From Sanghuangporus weigelae (lineage: Eukaryota; Basidiomycota; Agaricomycetes; Hymenochaetales; Hymenochaetaceae): DNA of 64,000 nucleotides. The notes below the pieces were generated by a model. It made no database searches and was not told where the DNA came from. It was given only the letters and a program-made list of their open reading frames with translations. A program made the translations under genes and the position numbers. Positions 48,301-60,900 of this stretch are shown in pieces; position 1 is the stretch's first letter, and each line of letters begins with the position of its first letter. Where the stretch lies: the NCBI GenBank assembly GCA_033182465.1, contig CP137321.1:930001-994000 (forward strand), read 5' to 3'.

Positions 48301-48968
48301 ATGCAGAATTCTTTGCGTTTGGCTGAAGAAGCTGCTGCGAGAGCTGGGAAGGATACCGCGGCGTACAAACAGGCTCAGAGCGTTGTTGCGAAGTTGAACG
48401 CGCAGCTTCGCGTGGCGCGGCTTGTTGCTCAGAGTCAGAGCGCGTTCGAGGCAAAGGGTGGTTCTGTGAAGGACCCAGATGCGACGGACTTCCATGCTAT
48501 CATTCCGATCAATGATTACCCACAAAAGGCGAGATGGCGAGTCACTAATAAGGAGACAATGGTTCAGGTGAGAGCCATCTTGTTGCGCCTTCACAGAAAC
48601 GTGTCTTACACATCAATATGACAGCTCATAGACCAGACCGGCGCTTCGGTAACGAATAAAGGTGTGTCTTGCTCTTTTGTGATTGTACAAATTACTGAAA
48701 TTTCTCAGGTATCTACTACGAGTCCGGCAAGGAACCGCCGCCTGAAAGCCCACCAAAACTGCATTTGCTTGTTGAGTCCAATGAAGAGTGGAGGGTAAGT
48801 TGTTCTGCTTTTTTCATCATTCAAATGGTTCTGATACCATTGTTTCCAAAATAGGTCGAGCAGGCAGTTAGGGAGATTAAGCGCTTACTTGTGGAAGCAT
48901 CCGCGGCGGCTCTGCAATCCGAATATCGTAATCCATCGGCAAGCACTGGTCGTTACAGCGTGATCTAG
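45333..48968 (+). CDS. PRP5: DEAD-box ATP-dependent RNA helicase PRP5 (DDX46)
   Basis: Eight exons (45333-45852, 45921-46680, 46734-47010, 47064-47910, 47960-48567, 48625-48661, 48709-48794, 48855-48968) give 1082 residues. The N-terminus is an RS/RE/RD-like charged domain, then an acidic stretch. The core begins with [13 protein letters not shown] and the Q motif, followed by AKTGSGKT (I), PTRELAVQ (Ia), TPGRMIDLL (Ib), LDEADRMF (II), LFSATFP (III), TLIFVDRQE (IV), [11 protein letters not shown] (V) and [10 protein letters not shown] (VI). The C-terminal extension with [12 protein letters not shown] and a KH-like tail is typical of Prp5/DDX46. Prp5 remodels the U2 snRNP during branch-site pairing in pre-spliceosome assembly. 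The N-terminal ATG at 45333 follows stop-free sequence, but the prior in-frame codons have no ATG. Confidence 0.96.
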
Positions 48969-49424
48969 AAGGAAAGAAGTAACGGATGCATTTTCATCAT
49001 GTACGTTTTCAAGGCCGGACCATGTTGCGGCGCCTTCGGCTTGTCCACAGTCCGTTCTCTCCGATTTGTATTCCGTTGGCTCTATTTAGTAATTTTGCTC
49101 GGTAGTTCTGTATATCCCTCAATACTAATGTTACTGCTAGAAATCATAAATGAGCGCGAGGAATAGGCATATGTTTTTGGAGGTCTCAGTGAAGTGCTCA
49201 ATCAAGGACGCAAATAAATCCGATGAAATAGGCAAAGTGCTGAGAGAGGGTTGTGAGAGAAATTAGAATCGGAACAAAGCCCCGTGTAGCCCGACAACGG
49301 TCTGACCTCATGCCACGCTGGTAAGAGAGAAGAGAAGCTAGCAGAACTACATACTTATAAAGCGTGGAGTTCTGCTGGTGAACGTACCCTTCTCTTGCCT
49401 GCTTCGCCTTTTCTTCCTTTGACG
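48969..49424. other. Intergenic gap between PRP5 and MFS carrier
   Basis: This 456-bp gap contains the PRP5 3' flank and the MFS promoter. The opposite strand carries an open frame through the MFS start, which I judge to be a shadow of that exon. Nothing else is visible. Confidence 0.4.
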
Positions 49425-51706
49425 ATGAGAAAAATGTCGGACAACGACCTCCAGCCGGTTGACACAGGTGTTGCCTCGTCGCGTTCAACGATCGTAGAAC
49501 GCGATTTAGAAGCCAACAAGACCACCAAGGACGAAGAACTTGACTTCCGCAAGGGTGAGGGTGACTCAGCCATCCCTGAGGACAAAAGGATCGAGGCTCT
49601 GGAGAGACTCGACCATGATTGGCAACATGATCCTGACAATCCCAGGAATTGGTGAGCATGATCCCGTCCTGCCTTGCACTTGTACTGCACATACTCAATG
49701 AATTTCAATTAATGACAATTGCATGGTATGCAGGACGTTCTGGAGGAAATGGCGCATGGCCGGCGTTGTAAGCGTACCTTCTTATTTTGGCAGTCTCTCC
49801 AGCTTTTTTTCATTTGCAAAAATTCCAGGTATCATTTTACACGTTTGTGAGCCCCATATCGAGCAGCATGATGGCTCCGGCATTGCCCCGCGTGCGTGCA
49901 TATTCATTTTGACGATGTCTAACGGAAAAATGAACTAACTGCTTCACTGCATCAGATTCAAGACCATTATGATATTTCAAGTCCCACGATTGTTAGATCA
50001 TTTGAGTTACAGCTCGACGACCAATAACTGACTCTGTGTTCTTTGCTATAGTTGAACATGACCTTGTCGATTTTCCTTCTTGCTTATGCGATTGGCCCCC
50101 TGTTCTTGAGCCCACTCAGTGAAGTTGTGGGGCGAAGATGGGTGCGTACACTCCTTAAGTACGCTTTAAAACCGTCAAACATTGATTAATGCCCTGCAGG
50201 TCTTGCATATATCAAATATTGCCTTTCTCATCTTCAATCTTGTCTGCGCTTTCGCCCCTGATATTGGCTCGCTGATTGGTTTCAGGTTTTTGGCCGGTCT
50301 TGGTGGTAGTGCGCCAATAGGTGAGTGAGAGCGTCAATCTCACTTCTCGTATTGGACTGTCAGCTGAAATTGGGAGTAATCAAGCTATCGGCGCTGGAGT
50401 CATCGGTGATTTATTCTCGGAACGAGATCGCGGTAAGTAGCATACAAGAAATGATTAAGTGTGTTCCGACTGACAAATTCCCCTTTCTCCCCACAGCTAC
50501 AGCTATGGCTTTTTTCACATTAGGGCCTTTATTAGGGCCTTCAATCGGACCAGTAGCAGGAGGCTTTATCTCCGAGACGATCGGCTTCAGATGGATCTTC
50601 ATCGTCATCGCCATAGCTTCTGGTATTGGAGGTTGTTTCGGCATCATGTTTCTGCAAGAGACATATGCTCCTTTTATTCGGATCAGACGCGCTCAGCAGC
50701 AGATCAAGCAGACGGGAGAAAAGACGCTTGAACATCATGTGCTGCTTGATCAAGATAAAGATTTTGCGCATGTCATGTGGGTGAATATGACGAGGCCCTT
50801 CGCGTTGCTTTTCGGGAGCTTCATCTGTTTTATTCTGAGCCTCTATATGGGCTTGTAAGTTCACAGTTCATAAGTGCATGAGGAGAAGGCGTTGACTTGG
50901 TTTTTCAGGATTTATGGATATTATTACCTCATGTTTGCGACATTCGCCGAGCTCTTCCCGGAAAACTATGGATTTAGTACCGGACTCGCTGGACTCGTAA
51001 GTCCTACTCTCCAAGTTTATGCAATGTCAGAGATTCAATGTGTCCGAAGGCTTATTTGGGACCGGGAGTCGGGTTCTGTCTCTCGACAGCGTACGGAGCT
51101 TACGTGGCAGATGGAATTTATCAAAGGGTATGCACGCGCTTTTCTGTATGTTCGATCTGACGCTATTGACACCGTCTTATAACCGTCACAGCTCGTTGCA
51201 AAGAACGGGGGTGTAGCAAAGCCCGAAATGCGCATCCCACCACTGATCATCGCAAGCTGCTTCGTCCCAATCGGGCTTTTGTAAGTCATCTCCCCCCCTC
51301 TGCGTACAATCAGTCATCTCAAACGGTCAATTCTCGGGCGGGACTTTCTCCCTTCTTCTTCTGTAGCTGGTACGGCTGGTCAGCACAAGCCAGAGTGCAC
51401 TGGATCATGCCAATCATCGGGGCCGGGATCTTCGGGTTCGCCATGATGGGCACGTTCCTCCCCATCCAGCTCTACCTCGTCGACTCCTTCCGTTACGCCG
51501 CGTCCGCCATGGCCGCCGCCACCGTCATCCGTTCCGTCATGGGCTTCGCGTTCCCGCTGTTCGGTCAGCAGATGTTCGACGCCCTCCACTCTGGGCCCGG
51601 CTACTCCCTCCTCGCGGGTATTGCAATCGTCATCGGCATACCCTTCCCTATTTGGATTTATTACCGTGGAGAGAAGATCCGCCTGAGGAGTGATTTGAAT
51701 CGGTAG
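49425..51706 (+). CDS. MFS transporter, DHA1 polyamine/multidrug type
   Basis: Start at 49425 (MRKMSDND; a second ATG at 49434). A charged tail carries the subfamily marker DPDNPRNW directly before TM1. Several exons follow: SIFLLAYAIGPLFLSPLSEV then GRRW over an intron (motif A region), FRFLAGLGGSAP, GDLFSERDRATAMAFFTLGP, LLGPSIGPVAGGFISETIG (antiporter motif C), FRWIFIVIAIASG, and in the C-terminal half RPFALLFGSFICFILSLYMG and FALPLFG-like FAFPLFGQQMF. The layout is that of fungal 12-span H+ antiporters such as Tpo1/Flu1-like and mycotoxin exporters. The substrate is unknown. The final exon (from about 51366) is visibly more GC-rich than its neighbours. The gene is convergent with the ferric reductase. 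Confidence 0.92.
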
Positions 51707-52109
51707 ATAGATGAAGAAAAGTTTTTTTCTTTTTTTTTTCTTTTTTAAAAAGAGGATTGGATTTCGAGAAGCTTTTTATTATTAGTTACGATTTTTTTTT
51801 CTTACGAACTTACTCGAGATAGATTTTTTTTTCCCATCTTAGCATACTCATTAGGTGTACGTATAGTCAGAGCCACGATCTTCATTGAATTGAAAGTATA
51901 GGAGTATTCCGATCAAAACGAATGAATGGTTCCGATTAGGTGCGCGGAAAGGATCGACATGAACGTAAATCCTGACCTAACCAACCGCGGGACCCACAAT
52001 ATATACTAGGAAATGTGCGTCTATTATTCAGCAATTGATACATCTTTGTCAAGAATCGAAAGAAAAAGGATATTGATGGCAAATGTAGGAATTAACAACA
52101 GACCGGATC
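51707..52109. other. Convergent 3' gap with T- and A-rich low complexity
   Basis: This 403-bp gap separates two convergent stops. It holds several T-runs (for example 51722-51746 and around 51789-51800) that could serve 3' end formation for the MFS gene. No gene is visible. Confidence 0.5.
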
Positions 52110-54406
52110 TTAAGCCTTGACCATACCGAAAGTCTCCATATGCAGCGTAACGGTCGGACGACCTTTCAAGATGTTGATCGGATTCGTATTCTCAAACGAG
52201 GTCGCCGCTCGGACTGCAGACGCGAGTGAAGATGGACCAGCCACTAAAGAAGTCCAACGTGTAAGTAGACAAGTTTGAGATGAGGAGAAAATATAAAACC
52301 GTACCATCAACGGAAACGGGACCAGAAGACAGAGAAACTGCGTCTTGTATGAGTGCCTCTACGTCGGGACGGCCGTTCGCCGTCTTGATGGCATTACGTG
52401 CGAGTTCTTTCATCGTCATAACCGTCTCAGAAGACAACGGAGCGTAAGGGGATGTCGAATTTACACTGCAGTCCGTTACCAGTGTGTCGGAAGACTTCGT
52501 CTTTGGGCGGGTGATGAAGATGCGAGGCTCGACGATTAAATCGCTAGGTGCAGCTAGTAACGCGTCTGTTAGCGGCTTTGAAATCCAGTTCATATGATCT
52601 ACACGCAATAGTGAGCCATCTGTCGCTCTCAAGAACTGACATGCCTACCTTCGTGGTGCACGATCCAGACGAATAATACTCGTTGGCATGAGGATGTCCC
52701 CTCACGTACGTTGCTATAGGCATCATGAGACACTGGTAGACACCGAGCGAAGCAAGGCACTCACTGAACAATGTCAAGAAGCAGAGGAAGAGTGTACGAA
52801 ATTCCAGAACCTCCAGCAATCAGGACACAGGTCGAGAAGCTTCGGAGATCGGGAGGATTCCCGTATGGTCCGTCGATGTACGCAGGTACAGAACTCGGTA
52901 TTCCTTTTATAGAAGCATGCTCGCGTAGTCGTTCCGTAAATCCACTCTGCGCGCGAATCAGGAAAACAACCTCCTTCTCGGGGGATTCGTCTGATCCGTT
53001 AACACTAATGGAATGTGGAATGCTGGCGATGGTGAAAGGATGTGCCTCGGTTGGCAGTTTGCTGACGGAAGGAAGTATGACGTATGCATGTTGACCGGCG
53101 GTCCAGTTCATTCGACGGCGGAGCGTTAGCTTGACGGTGTCCGACGTCAGAAGCTCGACGGAAGCACGATGGGCATCTGAAGAGCTTCGGGTCCAGATCC
53201 GGTTGTTCCAGATAAGTCTGCCCAATCGGAGGACCCGGTCCAGACCCCATACCAGAAATGCAGGCCAGAAATAGTCACCGAACCTAATAATGAAGAAAGT
53301 CATCAGTAAACTATAAAGGTGGGAGGTTGAGATGTGACTTACTCCCGTGATCCGGCATGTATAAGGCCGCCAAGGATGAAGATGCTATAGATACCTTTAG
53401 CTGGACATTCACATGTAGCACCTTCGTATCACTTACAAGATGAGAACAATGTGCGAGACGAGGAAGAACTCGAAGAGTTTGATGCGGATCGGACGGACGG
53501 ACAAGACAGTTGCCAAGGAGAAAGCTGCGAGGCCTGCTACGCCCCACTTCATCCATCCATGACTAAGGTCAAACTTCTCAGGGAGACTAGGGCAGCCGCA
53601 TGTCAATGAAGAAGCAGCATAGCGTAAGCCAAGAGAAGACATACCCTGAAAGTCCTCGAACGAGTGCATGAATCCACAATAACACGAGACATGCACGAGC
53701 ACTTGCTCTATGCAGCACGTTGAGCCTTTCGTGACTGACACCGGTTAGGACTACAAACAAAACAAGATAAGTGCGTGATGTAAAGGGGGCCGTCGGCAAT
53801 ACGTTTCTTACATGAAATAATATTATTCTTGCCAGCAAGTGCAACGATAAGGGGGACTTGGCAGGATGCCAGATGCGCAGCACGGTCCTCAAAATAGAAC
53901 GCCTCCATGTCGTGTGCTGTAAGCGTATGCATATGCTTAAAACTTTGAAGTAGTGCCTTCGATTAATTGAGTAACGTACTGTTAATCCACAACCAGACCA
54001 ATAAAGCGATGACATAACCCGTAATGAATACGAGTTCGGTCACAGACATGACTGAAGAAGGCCCGATTGGCACCGTAGTCCGGAATGCCACAATTTTGAA
54101 GACGCTGCAAAATGCTTGAGGAAGTCGACGAATCGACGCCTTTCCGGTCTGCCCTGGTGTTGACGCCTCGGGGGACGTCTTCTCAATGTTCGTCGCATTG
54201 GAGTTGTTTTGTCCTCGCTGCGGTTTGCGGAGAAAAGAGTAAAGACGCGTCGACCAGTGGACGATAGTCAATAGCCCGATGACAGCCGTAAGCAGATACC
54301 ATAGTTCGTCGACGTATCCTTCTTGAAGTTTTGCCTTCTCAGATAACTGGGCGGGTGAAGGGGAGGAACGAGAGAAGACACGAAGACGAGATAAGTCCGA
54401 CATCAT
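52110..54406 (-). CDS. Ferric reductase, FRE family plasma-membrane flavocytochrome
   Basis: Multi-exon gene starting at 54406 (two adjacent ATGs, 54406 and 54403). The N-terminal spans include LLTAVIGLLTIVHWSTRLYSF and ELVFITGYVIALLVWLW. The ferric-reductase membrane domain supplies the bis-haem His residues in RLNVLHRASAR, LLWIHALVRG, FFLVSHIVLIL and GGLIHAGSRE. The FAD-binding motif HPFTIAS and the NADPH-binding GGSGISYTLPLLLD follow, and the protein ends in LHMETFGMVKA. Such enzymes reduce external Fe3+ or Cu2+ using NADPH, ahead of high-affinity uptake. No FET3/FTR1 pair is nearby. Expression is usually iron-controlled; I did not find a convincing GATA-type site cluster. Confidence 0.92.
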
Positions 54407-56101
54407 GCCAGAGACTAGTACTGTTGGGATTCAGAGGTGGGGATTAGTGTACTAGTGCAAGGAACCATGAGATGACGTTCAGGCTTTAAATGCTTGCGGG
54501 ACGGGGCGCTATTGCGCATCATGGCAAATTGACTGTGGGAGGTCTAGTACCGGTTATGTCGACAACGTACGTCCGTCAACGTACAATGAGATGCACCGGT
54601 TCCGCTTGATGAAAATAGATATAGATAGGTCCAAGAACTGAGTGCAGCATGGGGGTGAAAACTGTCCTTGAGAGACCATGTGGGGCGAAATGGAGAAGAA
54701 CTCGGTAAAACATGGGTCAGCACTGCGAGAGATATGGGGTATACAACCACGAAATGACGTGACAGATAGGTTGAATCGGACGAGATAGCGGAGGACTTAA
54801 TGTCAAGATCGAGCCGAGTATCGCCCAGATGGTCTTGTCGGGGATGCTTCGGTGGCCAACCGGATGAGAGTCGGGCTCTGACGCAATTCAGTCACCCAAT
54901 AAGCTACTAGTACTGTTATCTGATTATAGATGAAAGCCATGTTGGACAAGCTACGAAGCATGTGAGCTACGCATACTAAGGAGCGTGCACTAAGACAAGA
55001 CAAGAAGCCCGACATATCGGATTATGTAATCGATGTACAGACGAGAGCCAAGGTGTGAAAGAGAGGCATCTTGGCTGTCTGGTATGTCATCATAAGACTT
55101 TTGCAAGTTTTCTTGGCCATAATCTCGACATAGCGAAATGGAGCGGAGCCAAATGAGGAGTCTATAAAAGGCACACAGTTCATGTACCAATTATAAACAA
55201 CATTGCTTAGCAGTTATTTTTCCGAAGTAAATAGGAAGAACGCACCCAAAGCGAGACGATGCGCAGCTTCAAAGGCCGCCACTGTTTCTAACCGGATTTC
55301 ATTTAGAGATAGTTCCGACTTGCGCTCGAGAGCCATGGCTCCACCTGGTGAGACCTACGACAAGCACAAGAAGAAAGATAAGACAAGAGGGTCGACAGCT
55401 CGCATATGGACTATCGTAACATGTTGACAATGACAACGAGTACAAGCTGCGAGGTGCGCCACAGTCCAGAGCGTTCTATCCACTTGCAGTAATTGGTATT
55501 CATCAATCCGATGCACAGTAGATAAGACAGAAATCTCCACGTCAGCAAGATCAAACGCTTAATAACCACGCCTAGGAATCTTGTCAACTTAGAGCTACGG
55601 TGGAGAGATCTGTGGACTCGGAGATGCGGCCGCCAGCTGACACTAACTAATATTCATTCGCGCGCTCGAGTCCAAGCCTATCTCCGTCAGATAAAGTCTC
55701 TTGGGATTGTAGGCGCGATAGTGAGCGTACAGACGAAGCAGGAGCCATCTTCTTGGTCGTGGTATAAGTCCATGATCCGACTCGTCTAGATTTCATGTCA
55801 ATCACGACCAAACAAAAGTGGGTCATCCCACCGCTAGTACTCTGCTTGGAGAAGACTGTGACGGCCGCAAGAACGTGAAGTACAAATATTACCTTGTATG
55901 GAAAGACCCGCGAAAAAATATTGAGCAGATGATAGAATAGACTGACCAACGGTGGTGACATCGTCCGTCCCCGCCGCTCTCCCACTTCATCTCATCAACA
56001 TTTATCCAGCGGCCATCACAGGATAGCCTTTACTTATAACCACCACGTCCGTCAAGCTGAGCAGGATCTTCTTCAGATCTTTCAGGACATTATCTAGGAC
56101 C
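54407..56101. other. Divergent intergenic region of 1.7 kb
   Basis: This is the second-largest gap. It should hold the ferric reductase and aminotransferase promoters. A minus-strand frame (55985-55647) with a hydrophobic segment (VIFVLHVLAAVTVFS) and a charged tail is open but has no recognisable family, no clear splice structure and no homology that I can name, so I do not call it. There is no ACGCGT in this gap. I saw no repeat or transposon feature. Confidence 0.45.
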
Positions 56102-57872
56102 ATGACCACAAACGGCTCTGCACAACACGTCAACGGGGTCAAGCCTGCTACCCCGAACTTCCAGTTGGCTTCTCGATTGAAGGAGGGTCGGGCTCTCGCT
56201 CAGGATGTCTGGTCCATCTTCAAGTAAGTCTTGTAGGGCGCATATAGTAGCAGGATGTCAACTGAAGACCCTGTGCCACTCAGTGCAGCCAATTTGCCCG
56301 CAGATTGCATCAACTTAGGGCAAGGGTACATGAACTTCCCACCGCCGCAGTGGGTCAGAGACGCTGCCGATGAAGCTCTGAACACCACTGTCGGGAACCA
56401 TTACTCGCACCCGAAGGGGCGCATAAGGCTCCGGCAAGCTATCAAAAAGCGTTATGACAAGATATTGGGCAGAGACCTCGATGTAGAGACGGAGATCCAG
56501 GTTACTAGTGGTGCAAACGAGGGTCCGTCCCCGTCTGTTCTGATTGTGCATCCATCTCGGATAAATAATTGTCCCGAATATAGGTCAATATTCTGTGTTC
56601 ACGGCATTTTTAGACGCCGGAGATGAAGTGATTATGTTCGAGCCGTATTTCGACCAGTATCTCCCATCCGTCGTCTTTAATGGAGGAAAGCCGGTCTACG
56701 TGCCTCTTCACCCTCCTCCGGCAGACATGCTCAACACTACGAGCAATGATTGGACAATTGACTTTGAGGAATTACGGTGCATATATTCTCAGGACACTCC
56801 ATGTCTGTCAAACTCACAACCATTTTATCTGTTCAGGCGAGCATGCACTCCGAGAACAAAAATGATTATTGTCAATACACCTCACAATCCCGTGGGCAAA
56901 GTCTTTACGAGGGAGGAGCTTGAGAAAATTGCGGATGTTGCCAAAGAGTTCAATCTTATGGTGATGTCCGATGAAGTCGTACGTTCAATTATCTGTGTTG
57001 TCTATAAATGTCTTATCACTCCAGTCTTTTAGTATGATTGCCTTGTCTTTGATGGCAAAGAGCATATCCCTATAGCTACGCTTCCTGGCATGTGGGAGCG
57101 TACTGTTTCCGTGTATTCTTGCGGCAGTAAGCATGGTCTATTGCTGGGCTTTGTTCTACTATATTTATCATTCTTTGAACCTTTACAGAGGCATTTGCCG
57201 CGACGGGATGGCGCGTAGGCTATCTCATCGGACCGGAGCATATCATTGCGCCGACCCTCGCGGCATGCACGCGTATTGTCTTCTGTTCTAATTCACCACT
57301 CCAAGAAGCCGCAGCTGCAGGTCTCGAACAGGCAGAAGAACGTCATTTCTTTGAAAAGCAAAACAAAGAATACGAGGAGCGTCGCAATGTCCTGGTTGAA
57401 GGTTTTGACCGGCTTGGCCTGAAGTACACCCTTCCTCAGGGAAGCTACTTCGTTCTTCTGGTACGTTGATTGCCCCAGAAGCTTGATTCGCATTACTGAT
57501 TACTTGTAAAGGACATATCTAGTCTACATTGGCCGGAAGACTTTCCATTCCCGAAGAGTGTTCAGGGCAGAGGCAGGGACTTCAGGTACGAAGGACATTT
57601 GTTTCCGAGCATATTCTTGATAATCATGCTGAATTTGCTAACAGTGCGTGCTGGTTTATTGCCATGGAACTCGGGGTTTCTTCTATACCAGTTAGCGAGG
57701 TAGGTCGGGAATCATATCTTAAAGAACCATGTGCTCATTGATCTTGTAGTTTTATTGCGAGGAGCATACAGAAATCGGGGAGCGTTTTGGACGCTTTTCG
57801 TTCTGTAAGGACCTGGATACGCTGAAGCAGGCCGTAGAGCGTCTCCAAGGCCTCAAGAAATTCTTACGGTAA
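56102..57872 (+). CDS. BNA3: PLP-dependent aminotransferase, kynurenine aminotransferase type
   Basis: Nine exons (56102-56223, 56284-56522, 56584-56776, 56837-56978, 57033-57126, 57189-57460, 57512-57585, 57645-57699, 57750-57872) give 437 residues. It is a class I/II fold. Blocks include INLGQGYMNFPPPQWV, HYSHPKGRIRLRQAI, TSGANEG, EPYFDQYLPSV, NTPHNPVGKVF, SDEVYDCLVFDG and the PLP lysine in SCGKAFAATGWRVGYLIGP, whose Lys codon is made by joining two exons. Kynurenine aminotransferases turn kynurenine into kynurenic acid with a 2-oxo acid; related members use glutamine or cysteine conjugates, so the substrate is likely but not proven. Every joint keeps phase. Confidence 0.93.
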
Positions 57873-57959
57873 ATAGAGCTTGTCAATGTTGTATAGATTG
57901 CTGGAATAGTTCTACTTGTAAACGTCTGCACTTTGTGTCTATGGGATAATATTACATTT

Positions 57960-60900
57960 TTATGAACTCTCCCCGTGTAAGCGGTCTACCAGTCTTGATA
58001 GTGACGAGTTCAGGTCACTTGGAGTTGCATCATAATATATCGGATTGCCTTCTGCACGTCGTGCGAGGTACGTCCACGACAATATGTCCATCGTTTGCTG
58101 TTTGTCAGTTTGAGAGATGGTCCCGCTATTCCACTTTCTACGTAGCCATCCGGCGAGAACTGGAGATTCGTGTAACGTCGATTCAAGCGGGAGGCCCTCA
58201 TCAAGGAATCGTGTCAGTGTTTCCCTCCCTTCTGCTTGGCAGAGTAGATGGAAATGTCCTGTGTGCGCGTGGCGTGCCGCACGACCCTGCATATGTACAA
58301 CCTCTGCAAGTGGGTAGTCTGCGACTTGTCGGTTTTGCTGAGCAACGGCGTCCGTCCCTGTTCCGCTTGTACCTTCTACACGCACGAATTGCGTGCCCAT
58401 GACGACGACGACACTGGCGCGCATCGGTACGGACCACAGCGCCTCGCGGGGGACGATAAGGACGCGTATGATGCTCTCCGCGCAAAGCTCGAGCATGAGT
58501 GCTCGGTCTGGACGACTGATACCGTCGTGGAAGATTCCAATACCTCGCGTGATGAAGTCCGCTAGTGAATGGTCTTGCAGACGCGCGACGTAGAGCTCGA
58601 GGTCCTCGGACGACATCGATGCGGGGAGGTACCCTTGCATTTTCAGATCGACGGCGCATTGCGTGATGAGATCGTTCGCGATGGGCTTACAGTGACTCCT
58701 TGAAGGAACGAAGACGATGGAGAACTCGCCGGCGGCGAAGGAGATGGCAGCGTGCGCGGGCTTCACCATCGCTTTGAAGAGCACGGCGGAATGGGGTAAG
58801 GTGAATGCCTGGATCGACGTTCGTAGATCTTGCTCTCGGTCGCTTGGTCGGAAGCACGTCATGCATTGGGTGGATACGCGCAGCCAGCTGGCGAGCCCGG
58901 AAGGGTCGGTCAAAGACGCTGAGAGTCCCACGAAGCGAACTGAGCGGGTCTGTGTTGCGTGGAGTAATAACGAGACTGCCAATTCGTATTCGGCATCGAG
59001 AAGCTCGAGGTTCTCGCAAATGACGAGATTGAGAGAGTCGATGATCGTTCGCCAAGACGGATGATCCATGGCGTCCAACAGGACTCCAGGCGTTATTAAA
59101 CGGACGACTTTTTTCCGGTTCTGAAGTGAGAGCATTGACCCATCTCTGATCACTTCTACTGGAATGCCCAACGGATCGAGGACTCGGCGCATTTGAGATG
59201 CAGTGTCATTCGCAATCCCTCGTTTTGGCACGATAATCAGTGTCCAAACACCCACTTTGGCTTTCTGCAAAGTTTTCCTGAAGCACTGTCAGAAAGAAGG
59301 GAAATCCACGCCAGAGCTTGAAGAAAGACTCACGCTGCGAGCATTTGCGCGAGGGTGGACTTTCCTGAGCCAGTAGGTGCGCACAGCAACGCATTTTGTC
59401 GAATGCTTAGCATGCTCCAGAAACTATGCGTCTGCATTGCATTGAAAGTCTGCAGTTTTGTGCTGAATGCCGAACGCAGAGCATCGTTTCCAAGCAAGTC
59501 AAGATCCATGAAGGGTAGGGGAAGAATTGGCGTAAACGACTCAAAAGCTTGTGGTTTCACCAAGTCGCTGAGATTGACGAACACCTCGCCCTCAGCACCC
59601 ATCCATCTGTCTGAGACGTACCTGATGGTTAGGCCGGTGACAATCCTTGCTTCAGAAACCTGAATGACAAAATCCACGTCGATTCGTTCCGTCGACTGCC
59701 GGTAAACGACATGGGTGAGTTGCAAGATATCGCCATCCACGTCTTCTACCCAAATCCAGAAAGGTTCTACAGCATCCTTGCGTTTTGGGCCCCATACGAA
59801 CCTACGTCTCGCATGCAAAGCTAGGCGTAGAAGATCCGACGTCAACGGGCGCAGCTCATACGCTATTTCGAGTGCCGGGAATTCTTTGGCCACTCGAAGG
59901 AGCGCTGCTCCGTGCGTCTCATTCATGTGGATCAGCTCTCCAAGCTCTCGAGCAGACATCTGCGCTAGCTCGCCGACCGAGTAATCATCTGCCCACCGTT
60001 GCATATTTGCTAAAGTATCCCTTTTCAGCGTATCACCCAGTTGAACAAAGGGATGTTCAAATGGCCAAAGACGCTTCTCCACGGCTTTGCTCAAAGACAT
60101 GAGGACCGCGCTTACGTTCGCCCATTTCCTGCTAATCGCAATTTCCAACAGGGCGCGGATGATACGCCCAGCATTCTGAGCAACATATGCCATATCTGAG
60201 ACAAGGGCGAAGTCTTCTGGATACGTCCTTGAAATGTACGCTTGCAGGAGTATGTTGACTTTCCCTTGCGCAGAAGACACTCCATCCTACAAAATGTAAG
60301 TAAGTGATTATTGTCGACTGGTGGAATTCTTACTTTGACTTGACATGGAACAATGCTTTCATCCAATAAGAAGCTTTCGAGCTCCTTGACTTCATTTTCT
60401 CGGAGTTGAATCTGTTCAAACTATAGGACAAAGGGATAAACGTGAAACCATGATGAGGTGAAGTGACCTTCGGCTTACCTCGGTGCTTTTGCATAACATA
60501 TGCAGGACGTCAGCTTCACTCATTTTTGGCCGGAACGACTCGTTGAAAATGACGACCGTCTGAGCTCGAATATAATACTTCGCAGCAATCCGACCTAGAT
60601 CAGTGCTGGAAAATGTATCATGCTCCTTGTCGTACACAATCATGCGAGCCTCGGCTAATTGGGTGGCTTTACTCTGGACCAGGTCGCGGCGCTTTCGTCC
60701 AAGCTGGGGATCCACAATGACTTCCTCGTACGTGATACCTGGATTTACAGTATTATCTGAATCAGTTACCAAGATCATTCAGGGTATGCAGGACTTGCCG
60801 TGGTAACGGGGATTCTTGCGCAATCGGACAAACAGATACGTGTATCCGATCCATTGAACAGCTTCGGTAACATTTGATACTGTCCCTAGTGCGATTTCTG

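Noticed and set aside
49425-54406. Idea of an iron or siderophore cluster (MFS plus ferric reductase)
   Set aside because: The carrier has the DHA1 polyamine/drug signature, not the ARN/SIT siderophore type, and no FET3, FTR1 or synthetase is present.
55647-55985. Minus-strand 112-residue frame with a hydrophobic segment
   Set aside because: No family, no splice structure and only one frame in a 1.7-kb divergent gap; likely chance.
58201-58659. Arg-rich 152-residue frame inside the SLH1 locus
   Set aside because: It overlaps the helicase coding exon in another frame of the same strand; the Arg-rich composition is a shadow of codon bias.
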